Source: Actinomyces lilanjuaniae (GTDB lineage: Bacteria > Actinomycetota > Actinomycetes > Actinomycetales > Actinomycetaceae). Taken from it: DNA of 64,000 bases. Made by a program: the position numbers and the translations under genes. Shown here in pieces: positions 12,654 to 25,700 of this stretch. The stretch is taken from the NCBI RefSeq assembly GCF_003606385.1, contig NZ_CP032514.1, positions 2,542,001 through 2,606,000 on the forward strand, read 5' to 3'. Every line of letters begins with the position of its first letter. The stretch's first letter is position 1. The notes beneath the pieces were generated by a model. That model ran no database searches, was not told where the DNA came from, and worked only from the letters and a program-made list of their open reading frames with translations.

Positions 12654-13760
12654 CTACCCGGAGTAGGACTCGGTGAGGGCGTCGAGCATCTCCTGGGCGG
12701 AGTAGTAGTCCAGCCGGAAGGTGGTGGAGGGCATGTAGGAGACCTTGTCGTCGCGCACGGGGGCAGCAGTGGTGTAGGCCTCGTTGCTGTCCATCGTGTC
12801 CCTGGTCGCCTGGTCGGCGGCCACGACGACCCAGTTCTCACCGACAAGCCCCTTCTGGACGTTCTCCCCGGACAGCTCGATGATGTCGCCCCGCTCACCC
12901 ATGGACTCCTCGCCCTGGACGTCGGCGGGGACGGTAGCCATGGTGAAGCCCAGCTCGGTGAGCAGCTGGACCTGGGGAGACTCCTGGGTCAGGACCATGG
13001 CGTCCCCGGAGTCGTCACTGGCGACGATGAAGGCCGAGGTGTCGCCCCCGGGCACGGTGATCGACTCCTTGGCCTGTGCCACCTTGCTGTCGAAGTCGGA
13101 GACGACCTCCTCGGCCTGCTCCTCCTGACCTGTTGCCTCGCCCAGCAGGGTGGTGACGTCCTGCCAGGAGCGTGTGCCGTAGTCCACGACCAGGACTGGG
13201 GCGACGTCACGGAGCTGGTCGATGATGTCCATGGCGGAGTCGCCCCCCGTCTTAGCCACGACAATGAGGTCCGGGGAGTACTGGGCGACGCTCTCCGCCT
13301 CGGGAGCGCTGTTCTCGTAGGCGACCTCGACCCCTTGCTCCTGGGCGGCGTCAGACCACTGGAGGAAGAAGCCGTTGGAGTCGCTCAGGCCCTCCTGGTC
13401 GGGCGCCGTGGCCCCGGAGGCCACGACCGGGGCGCCCACCGCCAGCAGAGAGCCGGTGAGGGTGACGGAGGTAGAGACGATGGTCTCGGGCTGGGCGTCC
13501 AGGGTGAGCTCGGCGTCGGTGTCGTCATCGGTCTGGACGGTGCGCGGCCAGTCGCCGTCCGCACTGGCCGGGTCCACGGCCTGGTCGGTACCTGCGGAGC
13601 CGCTAGCCTCGTCAGAGCCTCCTGAGCCGCTGCCGCAGGCGCTGAGGCCCACGGCGAGCAGAACGGCCACCAGGAGGGCCGGGACGACGGGCAGGAGCAG
13701 GTCCAGTCCCCGTCTCGGGCGGCGCGTCGCTGGTGAGCTCGCTGGAGAAGAGGTGCTCAT
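12654..13760 (-). CDS. Iron-siderophore ABC transporter binding lipoprotein
   Basis: About 368 residues, with a signal peptide ending in the lipobox LSAC (hydrophobic core LLLPVVPALLVAVLLAVGL) and a Ser/Gly/Asp-rich linker. A FecB/FepB-type periplasmic-binding-protein fold follows (ETIVSTSVTLTGSLLAVGAPVVA, YSPDLIVVAKTGGD, GENWVVVAADQATRDTMD). It should be lipid-anchored outside the membrane and capture the ferric siderophore for the two FecCD permeases. The ATG at 13760 is chosen over one at 13790 because AAGGAAGGAAAC sits just upstream. It lies between the ATPase and entB genes in the leftward operon. Confidence 0.9.
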   Translation of the reverse strand: MSTSSPASSPATRRPRRGLDLLLPVVPALLVAVLLAVGLSACGSGSGGSDEASGSAGTDQAVDPASADGDWPRTVQTDDDTDAELTLDAQPETIVSTSVTLTGSLLAVGAPVVASGATAPDQEGLSDSNGFFLQWSDAAQEQGVEVAYENSAPEAESVAQYSPDLIVVAKTGGDSAMDIIDQLRDVAPVLVVDYGTRSWQDVTTLLGEATGQEEQAEEVVSDFDSKVAQAKESITVPGGDTSAFIVASDDSGDAMVLTQESPQVQLLTELGFTMATVPADVQGEESMGERGDIIELSGENVQKGLVGENWVVVAADQATRDTMDSNEAYTTAAPVRDDKVSYMPSTTFRLDYYSAQEMLDALTESYSG

Positions 13761-13847
13761 GTTTCCTTCCTTTCTTCTTCTCGCCGCCACGCGGCGAGAG
13801 GTCTCAGTCAGGCCGCGCGGCTGTCCTCACCACGCGCGGCCGAGGGC

Positions 13848-14660
13848 CTACGGGCGGGGCCGGCCTCCCCAGGTCGCGGGGACCACCATGGGCATCCCTG
13901 CTACCGGGTCCGCCATCACGACGGCGTCCAGACCGAACACCTCCCCCACCATCTGCTCGGTCACGATGTCGCCCGGGCTGCCCGTGGCGTAAACCTGGCC
14001 GTCACGCATAACAATCATGTGCGAGGCGCAGCGGGCAGCGTGATTGAGGTCATGGAGCACCGCGACGACGGTGCGCCCCTGCTCCTCGTTGAGCGCACGG
14101 CACAGCCGCAGGATCTCCACCTGGTGAGCCAGGTCGAGGAAGGTGGTGGGCTCGTCCAGGAGGACCGTCTCCGTGTCCTGGGCGAGCACGAGGGCGAGCC
14201 AGACCCTCTGACGCTGCCCGCCGGAGAGCTGGTCCACGGGCCGCAGCGCCAGGTCCTGGACACCGGTCAGGGTCATGGCCCCATCCACGGCGTCACGGTC
14301 AGCCTGCGACCACTGCCGGAACATCCCCTGATGGGGGAAGCGTCCCCGGGCCACCAGGTCGCGCACGCTCATCCGGTCCGGCACCAGCGCGGACTGGGGC
14401 AGCAGCCCCACCTTCCTGGCCACGGTCCTGGTGTCCAGACGGTAGATGTCCTCGCCGTCGAGCAGCACGGTCCCGTGGGAGGGCCGGTGCAGGCGCGCCA
14501 GGCAGCGCAGCAGCGTGGACTTCCCGCAGGCGTTGGGACCCACGACGGCGGTGAAGCCGCCGACAGGGACCTCCACGTCCAGATCGGCAGAGACCGTGTA
14601 CCCGTCGTAGGCGATGGTCACCTCCTGCGCACTGAGCCGGGTACTCAGCCAGGTCGTCAT
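13848..14660 (-). CDS. Iron-siderophore ABC transporter ATP-binding protein (FepC/FecE type)
   Basis: 270 residues. Walker A is GPNACGKST (about residues 42-50), the Q-loop is LLPQSALVPDRMSV, the ABC signature is LSGGQRQRV, Walker B is VLLDEPTTFLDL and the switch His is in VVAVLHDLNHA. DEPTTFLD is the form typical of siderophore/haem/cobalamin importers. It powers uptake of the ferric siderophore through the FecCD pair upstream. The ATG at 14660 has GGGGAGGAGACGACAG in front. The 170-base gap before it carries an unusual 10-base periodic repeat. Confidence 0.93.
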   Translation of the reverse strand: MTTWLSTRLSAQEVTIAYDGYTVSADLDVEVPVGGFTAVVGPNACGKSTLLRCLARLHRPSHGTVLLDGEDIYRLDTRTVARKVGLLPQSALVPDRMSVRDLVARGRFPHQGMFRQWSQADRDAVDGAMTLTGVQDLALRPVDQLSGGQRQRVWLALVLAQDTETVLLDEPTTFLDLAHQVEILRLCRALNEEQGRTVVAVLHDLNHAARCASHMIVMRDGQVYATGSPGDIVTEQMVGEVFGLDAVVMADPVAGMPMVVPATWGGRPRP

Positions 14661-14679
14661 CTGTCGTCTCCTCCCCGTC

Positions 14680-14779
14680 TTACGTGGTCTTATGTGTATT
14701 ACGTGGTCTTGCGTGGTCCTGCGTGGTCCTGCGTAGTTTCATGTGGCTCCGCGTGGTCCCGCGCGGTTCCACGTACGTC
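14680..14779. repeat. Degenerate direct repeat with an exact 10-base period
   Basis: Ten consecutive 10-base units fill the gap between the second permease gene and the ATPase gene. The best-conserved units read GCGTGGTCCT, GCGTGGTCCT, ACGTGGTCTT and GCGTGGTCCC; on the coding (minus) strand the unit is GGACCACGC. One unit per helical turn puts the same face of the motif on one side of the DNA. It is non-coding in the operon direction (no start or stop requirement is met) and ends 20 bases before the ATPase start. Function unknown. Confidence 0.75.
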
Positions 14780-14830
14780 TCCCTGCTGTCCTGTCCCTGC
14801 CCCTCGGCGCAGCAGGCCGGGTACAGGTGC

Positions 14831-15913
14831 TCATCCCCGCCTCCTCCTGGCGGCCACCACCAGGACGCACATGAGGTAGGTGCCTCCGACCGCCCCCGTG
14901 GTCACTCCCACCGGCATGGAGGCCAGCAGCCTCTGGCTGACGACGTCGGAGCCCAGGAGCAGGAGCGCCCCCACCGCGCCGGTGACGTAGACCGGGGGGA
15001 CCTCCGCGCGGGCCGTGAGGCGAGCCAGGTGGGGCGAGACCAGGGCGACGAAGCCGACGGGACCAACGGCCATGGTGACCAGGGCGACAAGCGCCGTCCC
15101 CAGAAGCACGAGCCTGGTGCGCAGGCGACCCACCCGCGTCCCCAGCGCCGCAGCCAGGTCGTCACCCAGGGGCAGCATCCGCGCCTGGCGGGCCAGAGGA
15201 GCCAGGAGGACCAGCACGGCCAGGACACCGAGGAAGGTCGGAACCGTTACCTGCCACGTGGCTGCCGACAGCGTCCCGGTGGAGGTCCTCAGCGCCCCGA
15301 AGGCAGTGTCCTGGTCCACCCGCAGCAGCAGCCAGCGGTTGACGGAGGACAGCATCGAGCTGATGGCGATACCGGCCAGGACCAGACGCATGCCAGCGAA
15401 CCCTCCCCGTACGGAGAGCAGGAACACCCCCGTGCCCACGCCCAACCCGCCCAGGAGGGAGGCAAGGGACACCGACAGCACCGACAGCGCCGTGCCGGGC
15501 AGGACCAGGACGCTGACCAGGATCCCGGTCTGCGCCCCATGGAGAAGCCGATGAGGTCGGGGGAGCCCAGGGGTTCCTGGTCACTACCTGGAACAGCTGC
15601 CCGGCCACGCCCAGAGCCGCGCCCGCAACCACGCCCAGGGCGATCCGTGGCAGGCGCCACTGCAGCACGACGACCCGGTCCCCCGGGAGCCTCCTCCGGC
15701 CAGGACCTCGCCTATCTGGGAGTAGTCCAGGGGGATGGCTCCTGTCCTCAGGGCCAGGACCGCCGTGACCAGGCACAGGAGCGTCAGGACCGTACCTACC
15801 AGCAGGTGTCGGGGGGTCAGCAGCAGCGAGCAGCCCGCCCGCCCGGGAGTCGGCAGCCTCAGCCACCAGTAGCCTGGCACGGAGCGCCCGGAGTCCGGGT
15901 AGGCCGCGCTCAC
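14831..15913 (-). CDS. FecCD-type siderophore permease 2 (three frame breaks)
   Basis: A multi-span FecCD/BtuC permease. The N-terminus (GTG at 15913, overlapping the previous gene by GTGA) has LLVGTVLTLLCLVTAVLALRTG. The middle has RLPRIALGVVAGAALGVAGQ then VVTRNPLGSPDLIGFSMG, the family signature. The rest has GMRLVLAGIAISSML, ALGTRVG and GPVGFVALVSPHLAR. It is broken three times, and each break is repaired by one extra base in a G/C run: plus-strand 15680-15684 (CCCCC), 15570-15573 (GGGG) and 15535-15538 (CCCC). The repaired product is about 361 residues, normal for the family. Three identical-type lesions in 150 bases fit sequence error, but a decayed gene cannot be excluded from the sequence alone. 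It should pair with permease 1 as a heterodimer. Confidence 0.85.
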
Positions 15914-17073
15914 AGTCGGGCGTCCTTAAGGCGCAGGACCATGACAAGCAGCACCGGCGAGCCGACGAAGGCCGTCAGCAGCCCCACCTGGATCTCGCCG
16001 GGACGGCTGATGACCCGCCCCACGACGTCGGCGGCCAGCACCAGGCAGGGGCCCATCAGGGCACTGAGGACGATGATCCACCCCCGGTGAGGCCCCATGA
16101 GCCAGGAGGCAGCCAGCGGCACGATAAGGCCCACGAAGCCGACGGGACCCGCAGCCGCTGTGGCCGCGCCGCACAGCAGCGTCAGGGAGACCAGGCTGAG
16201 CGCACGCACCAGCACCACCCTGGTTCCCAGGGCTGCCGCGACGTCGTCACCCAGGGACAGGTTGGTCAGTCCCCGGGAGCACGACAGGGCGATGAGCGTC
16301 CCGACGGCCACGACGGCGGCCAGAGCCCCCAGGGGGACGTCGGTGCGCAGCAGCGCGCCCGCGTCCCAGTAGCGGAAGGTGGCGAAGGTGCGAGGGCTGG
16401 ACAGCAGGAGGGCCTGGATCGCGGCCGAGGCGGCGGCGGAGAAGGCGACCCCCACCAGGAGCAGGCGCACGGGTGAGGCCGCCGCACCGCCGAGGGAGGC
16501 CACCAGGTAGACGACGACCGTGGCCGCCAGGGAGCCCGCGGCCGCCAGCCCAAACTGCTCGGGCACCGACGTCGCGCCCGTGAGCCAGGAGCCCAGGACT
16601 ACGGCGAGAGAGGCCCCCGAGGTCACTCCCAGGAGTCCGGGCTCCGCCAGCGGGTTGCGAGTCACCGCCTGCATGAGCGCGCCGGCCACAGCCAGGGCCG
16701 TCCCCACCAGGAGTCCCAGGACGGTACGCCGGGGACGCAGCGTGTTGACGATGACAGAGTCGTAGACGGAGGCGTCAGGATGAGTGAGGTACTCCCAGAT
16801 CTCACCCAGCGTGAGGGCAGAAGAGCCCACGCTCACCGAGACGAGCGCGCACACGGCGACAAGAACCAGGGCGGTAAGGACCACCGCCAGCCGGAACGGC
16901 ACGGACCGCGCCTGCCGAGGTCGCCGACCCTGCCGGGTCAGGCGGTCTCGGCTGCGGCGGGCGGTCCGAGGGGGTCGGACGCCAAGCGGCTCGTCCGCGG
17001 CTCCTACGGCACCCACCCGCAAGCCGCTCCCTGCTCTGCCCTCGCCCACTCCCAGTTTCACCACCTTCACCAT
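15910..17073 (-). CDS. FecCD-type siderophore permease 1
   Basis: 387 residues, about ten predicted membrane spans. After a basic N-terminal extension (residues 1-60) come FRLAVVLTALVLVAVCALVSVSVG, LRPRRTVLGLLVGTALAVAGALMQ, VTRNPLAEPGLLGVTSGAS (the FecCD signature), ALGTRVVLVRA and GPVGFVGLIVPLAASWL. It forms half of the membrane channel for the ferric siderophore. It is the first gene of the leftward operon. The ATG at 17073 is only seven bases from the iron-box match, so the mRNA is either leaderless or starts further in at a GTG (for example codon 9); the true start is uncertain. Confidence 0.9.
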   Translation of the reverse strand: MVKVVKLGVGEGRAGSGLRVGAVGAADEPLGVRPPRTARRSRDRLTRQGRRPRQARSVPFRLAVVLTALVLVAVCALVSVSVGSSALTLGEIWEYLTHPDASVYDSVIVNTLRPRRTVLGLLVGTALAVAGALMQAVTRNPLAEPGLLGVTSGASLAVVLGSWLTGATSVPEQFGLAAAGSLAATVVVYLVASLGGAAASPVRLLLVGVAFSAAASAAIQALLLSSPRTFATFRYWDAGALLRTDVPLGALAAVVAVGTLIALSCSRGLTNLSLGDDVAAALGTRVVLVRALSLVSLTLLCGAATAAAGPVGFVGLIVPLAASWLMGPHRGWIIVLSALMGPCLVLAADVVGRVISRPGEIQVGLLTAFVGSPVLLVMVLRLKDARL

Positions 17074-17079
17074 GCGTAT

Positions 17080-17098
17080 TTAGATGAGCTTAACCTAA
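17080..17098. promoter_or_regulatory. DtxR/IdeR-type iron box between the divergent siderophore operons
   Basis: TTAGATGAGCTTAACCTAA matches the 19-base DtxR/IdeR consensus TTAGGTTAGCCTAACCTAA at 16 of 19 positions, with the right half-site intact. It is the only candidate I found and sits in the 41-base gap between the divergent starts at 17073 (minus) and 17115 (plus), so one bound iron-loaded repressor could block both transcripts. Consensus is established for DtxR/IdeR; binding here is inferred. Confidence 0.75.
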
Positions 17099-17114
17099 GG
17101 TGTAGGGTGACGTT

Positions 17115-20386
<3,272 letters not shown>

Positions 20387-20390
<4 letters not shown>

Positions 20391-21277
20391 CCAGCACCGG
20401 GCTGCCCCAGGCCATCGTGGTAACCGGCGCGTCCGGGGGCATCGGCTCTGCCGTGGCGAGTCTCCTGGCCTCCCGGGCGCAGGAGCACGGCGCAGCCACC
20501 GTCATCGGCACCGACCTGAACCCGCCGCACGACCGCTCCTACCGACCCGCAGACGGCCAGGCAGGCCGCCCAGCCACGGTCCTGCCCGCTACGGGCGGCG
20601 GGTCCGGTCCCGGGAGGCCAGCGCCTCAGACGGCACCCCAGGAGGAGGGCGTGAGGTGGTGCAGCCTCGACGTCACCGACGCCGTGGGCGTCGAGGCGTT
20701 CTTCGAGCAGGTGGCCAGCTCCTACCGGCTGCGCGCCGTCGTCCACGCCGCTGGTGTCCTGGTCCACGGTCCCGCGCTGGACACCCCGGCCGAGCAGGCC
20801 GCGCAGGTCATGGCCGTCAACGCCCTGGGAACCGTCAACGTCTGCACGGCGGCAGCGCGCCACATGACCAGCCAGGACCCCGGGGACATCCCCGCCGGGA
20901 CCCGCAGCCTGGTCACCGTCGCCTCCAACTCGGCGCTGCGTCCCCGCAGCGGCCTGGCCGCCTACAGCGCCTCCAAGGCAGCGGCCTCGCAGTTCACCCG
21001 CAGCCTGGGACTTGAGCTCGGTCCTGCCGGCATCAGGTGCAACGTCGTGGCACCGGGCACCACACTGACCCCCATGGTCCGCGCCATGTGGGCAGGGCAG
21101 GACCGCCGTGCCCAGACCGTGAGGGGTGCGCCGGAGATCTTCCAACCCGGTATCCCTCTGGGACGTGTCGGTGAGCCTGCCGACGTCGCCCACACAGTAG
21201 CGTTCCTGGTCTCGGAGGGGGCACGTCATATCACCCTGGCCGAGCTGGCGGTTGACGGAGGGACGAGCCAACGATGA
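20387..21277 (+). CDS. entA: 2,3-dihydro-2,3-dihydroxybenzoate dehydrogenase (EntA type, SDR)
   Basis: 296-residue short-chain dehydrogenase/reductase. The NAD-binding loop is VVTGASGGIGSAVASLL (about residues 8-24), followed by VHAAGV, the catalytic Ser in VTVASNSALRP, the catalytic pair YSASKAA, and the family end ITLAELAVDGGTS. It oxidises 2,3-dihydro-2,3-DHB (the EntB product) to 2,3-DHB. Compared with EntA (about 250 residues) it carries an insertion of about 45 residues after the second strand (residues 45-85, Gly/Pro-rich). Start and stop overlap both neighbours by four bases, so entE-fes, entA and entC form one coupled operon. Confidence 0.9.
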
Positions 21278-22604
21278 CGATCAGCCTGCCGCAGCCCGCG
21301 CGCACGGACGATCTCCCTGAGCCTCTGCCCGAGCCCCTGCCCGACTTCCTCCTCGCTTCGCGGCACTGGGAGATGCACGCCCGGGGAGGGCGACTCCTCC
21401 AGCCGGTCCTGGCCCCAGACCCTCGGTCGGCGGCAGCCGAGCTGCTTGGCGTGCTGCGCCACGCAGAGGAGGAGACCGGCCAGGCCCACGTGCTGTGCGG
21501 GCTCATCCCCTTCGACCTGTCAGAGCCTGCCCACCTGCGAGTCACCAGCGCGGTGTCCTGGCGCCCCCGCCGCTGGACCACGCCGAGCCCCGCCCCCCAG
21601 GAGCCGCCAGGCCTGCCTGGACACGGCGGCCAGGTACCGAGCCCGCCGCAGGACAGCCCCTGACGGCACTGACCAGCTCCCCTGCCACCGGCACTGCCGA
21701 CACTGCCCTTGCCGGTAGTAGCCTCGTCGGCACCGACGCAGGCCGCACCGACACCGGATTCATGGACAACGTCCGCACAGTCCTGGACCTCCTCGGGCAC
21801 GAGGGCCTCCAGAAGGTCGTGCTATCCCGGTGGGTCGATGTCGCGCTGCCTGACTACCTCGACCCTGCCCGGCTTGCCTCGTGCCTTGTGGGCCGTCTCA
21901 TGACGGACAGGCACCGTGACGCGGACGTCTACTGCGCCACTGACGCCCAGGGCCGGACCTGGCTTGGCGCGTCCCCGGAGGTGGTGGCAGACACGCGGGA
22001 CGGTCTCTTCCTCACCGCCCCCCTGGCCGGGTCGCTGCCGCGCAGTGTCGAGCGCACGCAGGCCGTGGCCCGCCTGACGGGCTCCCCCAAGGAGATGAGA
22101 GAGCACGCCCTCGTCGTTGATCAGGTCGCAGCCAGTCTGGGCGATGTCGTGGACGACCTTCAGGTCCCATCCGCCCCCTCCCTGCTGGCTACGGACACGA
22201 TGTGGCACCTGGGCACCCGGGTCACCGGCCTGCTGAGACCAGGGAGCTCCTGCCTGGACGCGGCCCTGGCTCTCCACCCCACGCCAGCCGTGTGTGGCGT
22301 CCCGACTGCTCGGGCCGCAGAGGTCATCCGCTCCCTGGAGGGGCACAGCCGCGAGCTCTACTCCGGGCTGGTCGGCTGGACCGACTCCAGCGGGGACGGG
22401 CGGTGGTTACTGGTCATCCGCGGGGCCTGCCTGTCGCGCCAGCACCTGAGGATCCAGGCTGGGGCAGGCATTGTCGAGGGGTCCTCCCCCGAGCGGGAGC
22501 ACGCAGAGACCGCAGCCAAGCTGTCAACCATGCTCAGTACGCTCAGCCACCTGGACCACCTCAGCGGCGTCCCCGGTTCCTTCAGGCGCGCTGGACAGCC
22601 CTAG
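21274..22604 (+). CDS. entC: Isochorismate synthase, EntC/DhbC type (one frame break near 21593-21660)
   Basis: Chorismate-binding enzyme that makes isochorismate, the first step to 2,3-DHB. The C-terminal part is clear: KVVLSRWVDV, WLGASPEVVAD, then LHPTPAVCGVP, LEGHSRELYSGLVGW and IQAGAGIVEGSSPEREHAET, the active-site block of the MenF/EntC family. The N-terminal 129 residues (ATG at 21274 overlapping the entA stop) end early at 21661-21663. One extra C, either in the six-C run 21593-21598 or in CCCC at 21657-21660, joins them into about 443 residues, slightly longer than EntC. The joint lies in a Pro/Ala-rich stretch, so I cannot say which run is at fault. Confidence 0.88.
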
Positions 22605-22692
22605 ACAGCCCTAGACAGCCTCAGCACCGCCTGCCTCCTGCTGCACGGTACCGCAGAACCAGTACGGCAGACCCGGCTGGGCTCGCTGGGAC

Positions 22693-22734
22693 CCTGGGTG
22701 TCGGGCCCCACCTGAAGAGGTCCCGACACCCAGG
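22693..22734. terminator. Bidirectional terminator between entC and the first DUF5979 surface protein
   Basis: CCTGGGTGTCGGG (22693-22705) pairs perfectly over 13 bases with 22722-22734, leaving a 16-base loop. It sits between two convergent genes whose stops are at 22604 (plus) and 22754 (minus), so it can serve both. A short direct repeat CCCTAGACAG lies just after entC. Confidence 0.75.
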
Positions 22735-22753
22735 CTCAGCTCACCAGCTCAAC

Positions 22754-25700
22754 TCACTGCCTGCGGCGGCGCAGCAGAAGGCTGCCGCCGCCGATCGCCG
22801 CCAGGGCAGCGACAGCGGGAAGCAGGATCGCAGCACCGGTCCTGGCCAGCGACCCCGTCACAGAGCTGCCGCCCGGTGACGGGCTCGCACTGGCGGGAAC
22901 CTCCGAGGACGGTGTCGCGGGGCCGCTTGTGACCACAGCGGAGGGCCCGGTGCTGGGTTCCCCACTGGGCTGCGGTGCCGGGCTCTCGCTTGGCTCCGGT
23001 GTCGAGCTCTCGCTAGGCTCCGGTGTCGGCTCGACCTCGCGGGTGTAGGTGTTGGTGAAGGTCATCTCCTCCACAGTGTCCTGGGTGCTGACTGTGACGG
23101 CCTGGTCCTCCGCAGGCTCCAGGGCGTAGCCATCGACCGCAGCAGCCTCGGCGTCCTCGGACACGGTGCACTCCGTGCCCACCGGTAGGGCCGGGCTGGT
23201 CACCGTCATGCCCGCAGGCACGGTGACCTGGTCGCTGACTACTCCCTCGTCAGCACCGCCCTCGGCATCAGCGGCGTCCTCGGGAAGGGTGCAGGTGTAG
23301 GTGAAGAGATAGTCCCTGGGCGCGGCCTGCGCGTCGGGGTCCCCAGCGTCCTCAGAGTCGTCCTCCAGTCCCTCGACGACCTTGGTCACGGAGAAGGAGC
23401 CTCGGTGCAGGGTGTAGGTGTTGGTGACCACGACAGCCACCATGCCGCCGTCGGTAACGGTGAGGGAGGCCTCCTCCGTGATGACCGGGTCCCCGTCCAG
23501 GACCGTCTGCGTGAGCAGGTCCGTCCCCTCCACGGAGGCATCCTCCTCGCTGATCGTGCAGCGGCCCACTGGTACGTCGGTGACGACGGCGCTGTCGGCG
23601 TCGGCGGTCTCCACCGTGCCGGTGGTCGTGGTCCCGTCGGCGCCGGTGCAGGTGTAGGCGAAGGAGAAGCTCTGCGGCGCCCGCGCAGCCCCGTCCCCGT
23701 CCACGGTCTTGCTCACCGCGAAGGAGCCCGTCTGGCGGGTGTAGGCGTTACTCAGGGTCAACGCCGTCTCCTGGTCACGAGCCTCCACCGTGACTGCCTG
23801 GTCCTCCGGGGCAGTCAGGGTGTACCCGGCCAGGGAGGCCGACGCGAGGTCCTCGCTGACAGTGCACTCGGTGCCCAGCGGCACCTGCGGGCCGGAGACG
23901 GACTGCCCGTCCGCCCCGATCGCGAGCATGCCCGTGCTGCCGTCCGTGCAGGTGTAGGTGACGCCGAACTCCTTGGCGGACAGGTCGGCCTCCTCAGCAC
24001 CGGTGACCTCCTTGGCCACGGAGAAGCCTCCACGGTGCACCGTGTAGTCGTTGGTGGCCTGGACCACTGCGGTGGCCCCGTCGGCGACGTCGAAGGTAAC
24101 CTCGCCGTCAGTCTCCTCCCCGTCCACGCTCCAGGTGGTAGTGAGGTCCGCTCCGTCCACGGAGGCGTCGGCCTCCCTCACGGTGCAACTGCCCACCGGC
24201 ACGTCAGTAACCGCGGTGGTGGCGCCGGAGACCAGCTCGACCGTATCCGTGGTCGTGGTTCCGTTGACCCCGGTGCAGGTGTAGGTGAAGACGTAGGTCT
24301 GAGAGTCAGCCAGGCCGGCACCGTCACCGGTGACCTCCTTGGAGATCTGGAACCCGCCGGTCAGCGCCGTGTAGGCGTTGACGACGCTGACCTCGGAGGT
24401 AGTGTCCTTGGCGATCGTCAACTGGGAGCCCTCGGTGCCGTCAACCGTGATGAGGGTGGAGACGTTGTAGCCGTCACGCTGAGTGGTCTCCTCCGGCTCG
24501 CTGACGCTGCAGGTGGTCCCTACCGGCAGGGTGGGGCCACCGACGGCGGAGCCGCCGCCGGTCACCTGAAGTGTGCCGGAGACCTCCTCGCCCTCTGGCG
24601 TGTTGCAGGTGTAGCTGATGTCAAAGGTGTCGGCCAGGAAGGGGACGTCCTCAGGGCCGACCTGCTTGGCCACGGAGAAGGTCCCGGTGTGGCGGGTGTA
24701 GCTGTTGGTGAAGGCCGCCTCGGTCACCGCCTCCTCAGAGGGGACGACCGTCACGGTCACCGGGTCGGGAGCTGCCAGGTCATAGCCGTCCATGGCTGCG
24801 GCGTCCACGTCCTCGGTCACGGTGCACTCCGTGCCCGCAGGGATGGTAGCACCCGCCTCGACAGGGGTCCCGTCACCGGGGACGTTGCTGATGGTTCCCG
24901 TGACCTCCCCGCAGGTGTAGGTGTAGGAGTAGGTCCTGGGGGCGGCCGCCTCCAGGCCGGTGACGGTCTTGGTCACGGCCAGGGTGCCCGGCTTGTAGTC
25001 TGCGGTGTTGGTCAGGCCCAGCGCCGTGGAGGTCCGGTTGCCCACGGTGAAGGTGTCTGTCACCCGGTTGCCGATCCGCAGCACCGGGTCGCCCCACTGG
25101 TAGGCGGAGGCGTCCGGGGAGGCGGTAGCCGGGTCCTCAGTGAGGGTGATCTGGGTCCCTGCGGGGAAGGAGCCCGGGTAGACTGTCACCTTCCCCATGG
25201 TCACCGTCAGGGTGGTGGTGCCGGTGAGGCCGTCATCGGCCAGGGTGCCTGGCGGGGTCCAGCCGGTGTACTCGCTGGCGGCCTGGGGCAGGGTGTAGGC
25301 CACGTCCACGTCAAAGGTGGTGCCAGCGGCGATCTCGTCGAGGGCCTGACCGTCCAGGTACTTGGTGATCTCGAAGCCGCCGAAGCCATTGGCCAGCTCG
25401 ACGGCGATCTTGAAGGAGTCGGTGTAGTAGCGCTCGGCACTGGCGGTAACGTCAGCGCCCTCCAGGGTGACGGAGTTGCGGTAGATCACGCCCTCTACGG
25501 CCGTTCCGCTGTTGATGCCGCCGGGAGCGTTGACGCTGTAGTTCGTGTCCGGCTCGAAGATGCCGGTGATGGTCATGGTGGCCACGGTGGCGTCGTCGTT
25601 GAACTCGACGGTGTAGGTGAAGTCCTCACCCGGCGAGTTGTAGACCCGGCCCGCAGCGTTGACCAGGTTGAGGGAGGTCGCCGACTCCGCGGAGGAGGCC

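Noticed and set aside
22605..22630. CCCTAGACAG direct repeat as an attachment site
   Set aside because: Only two 10-base copies, adjacent, with no integrase or matching distant copy seen.
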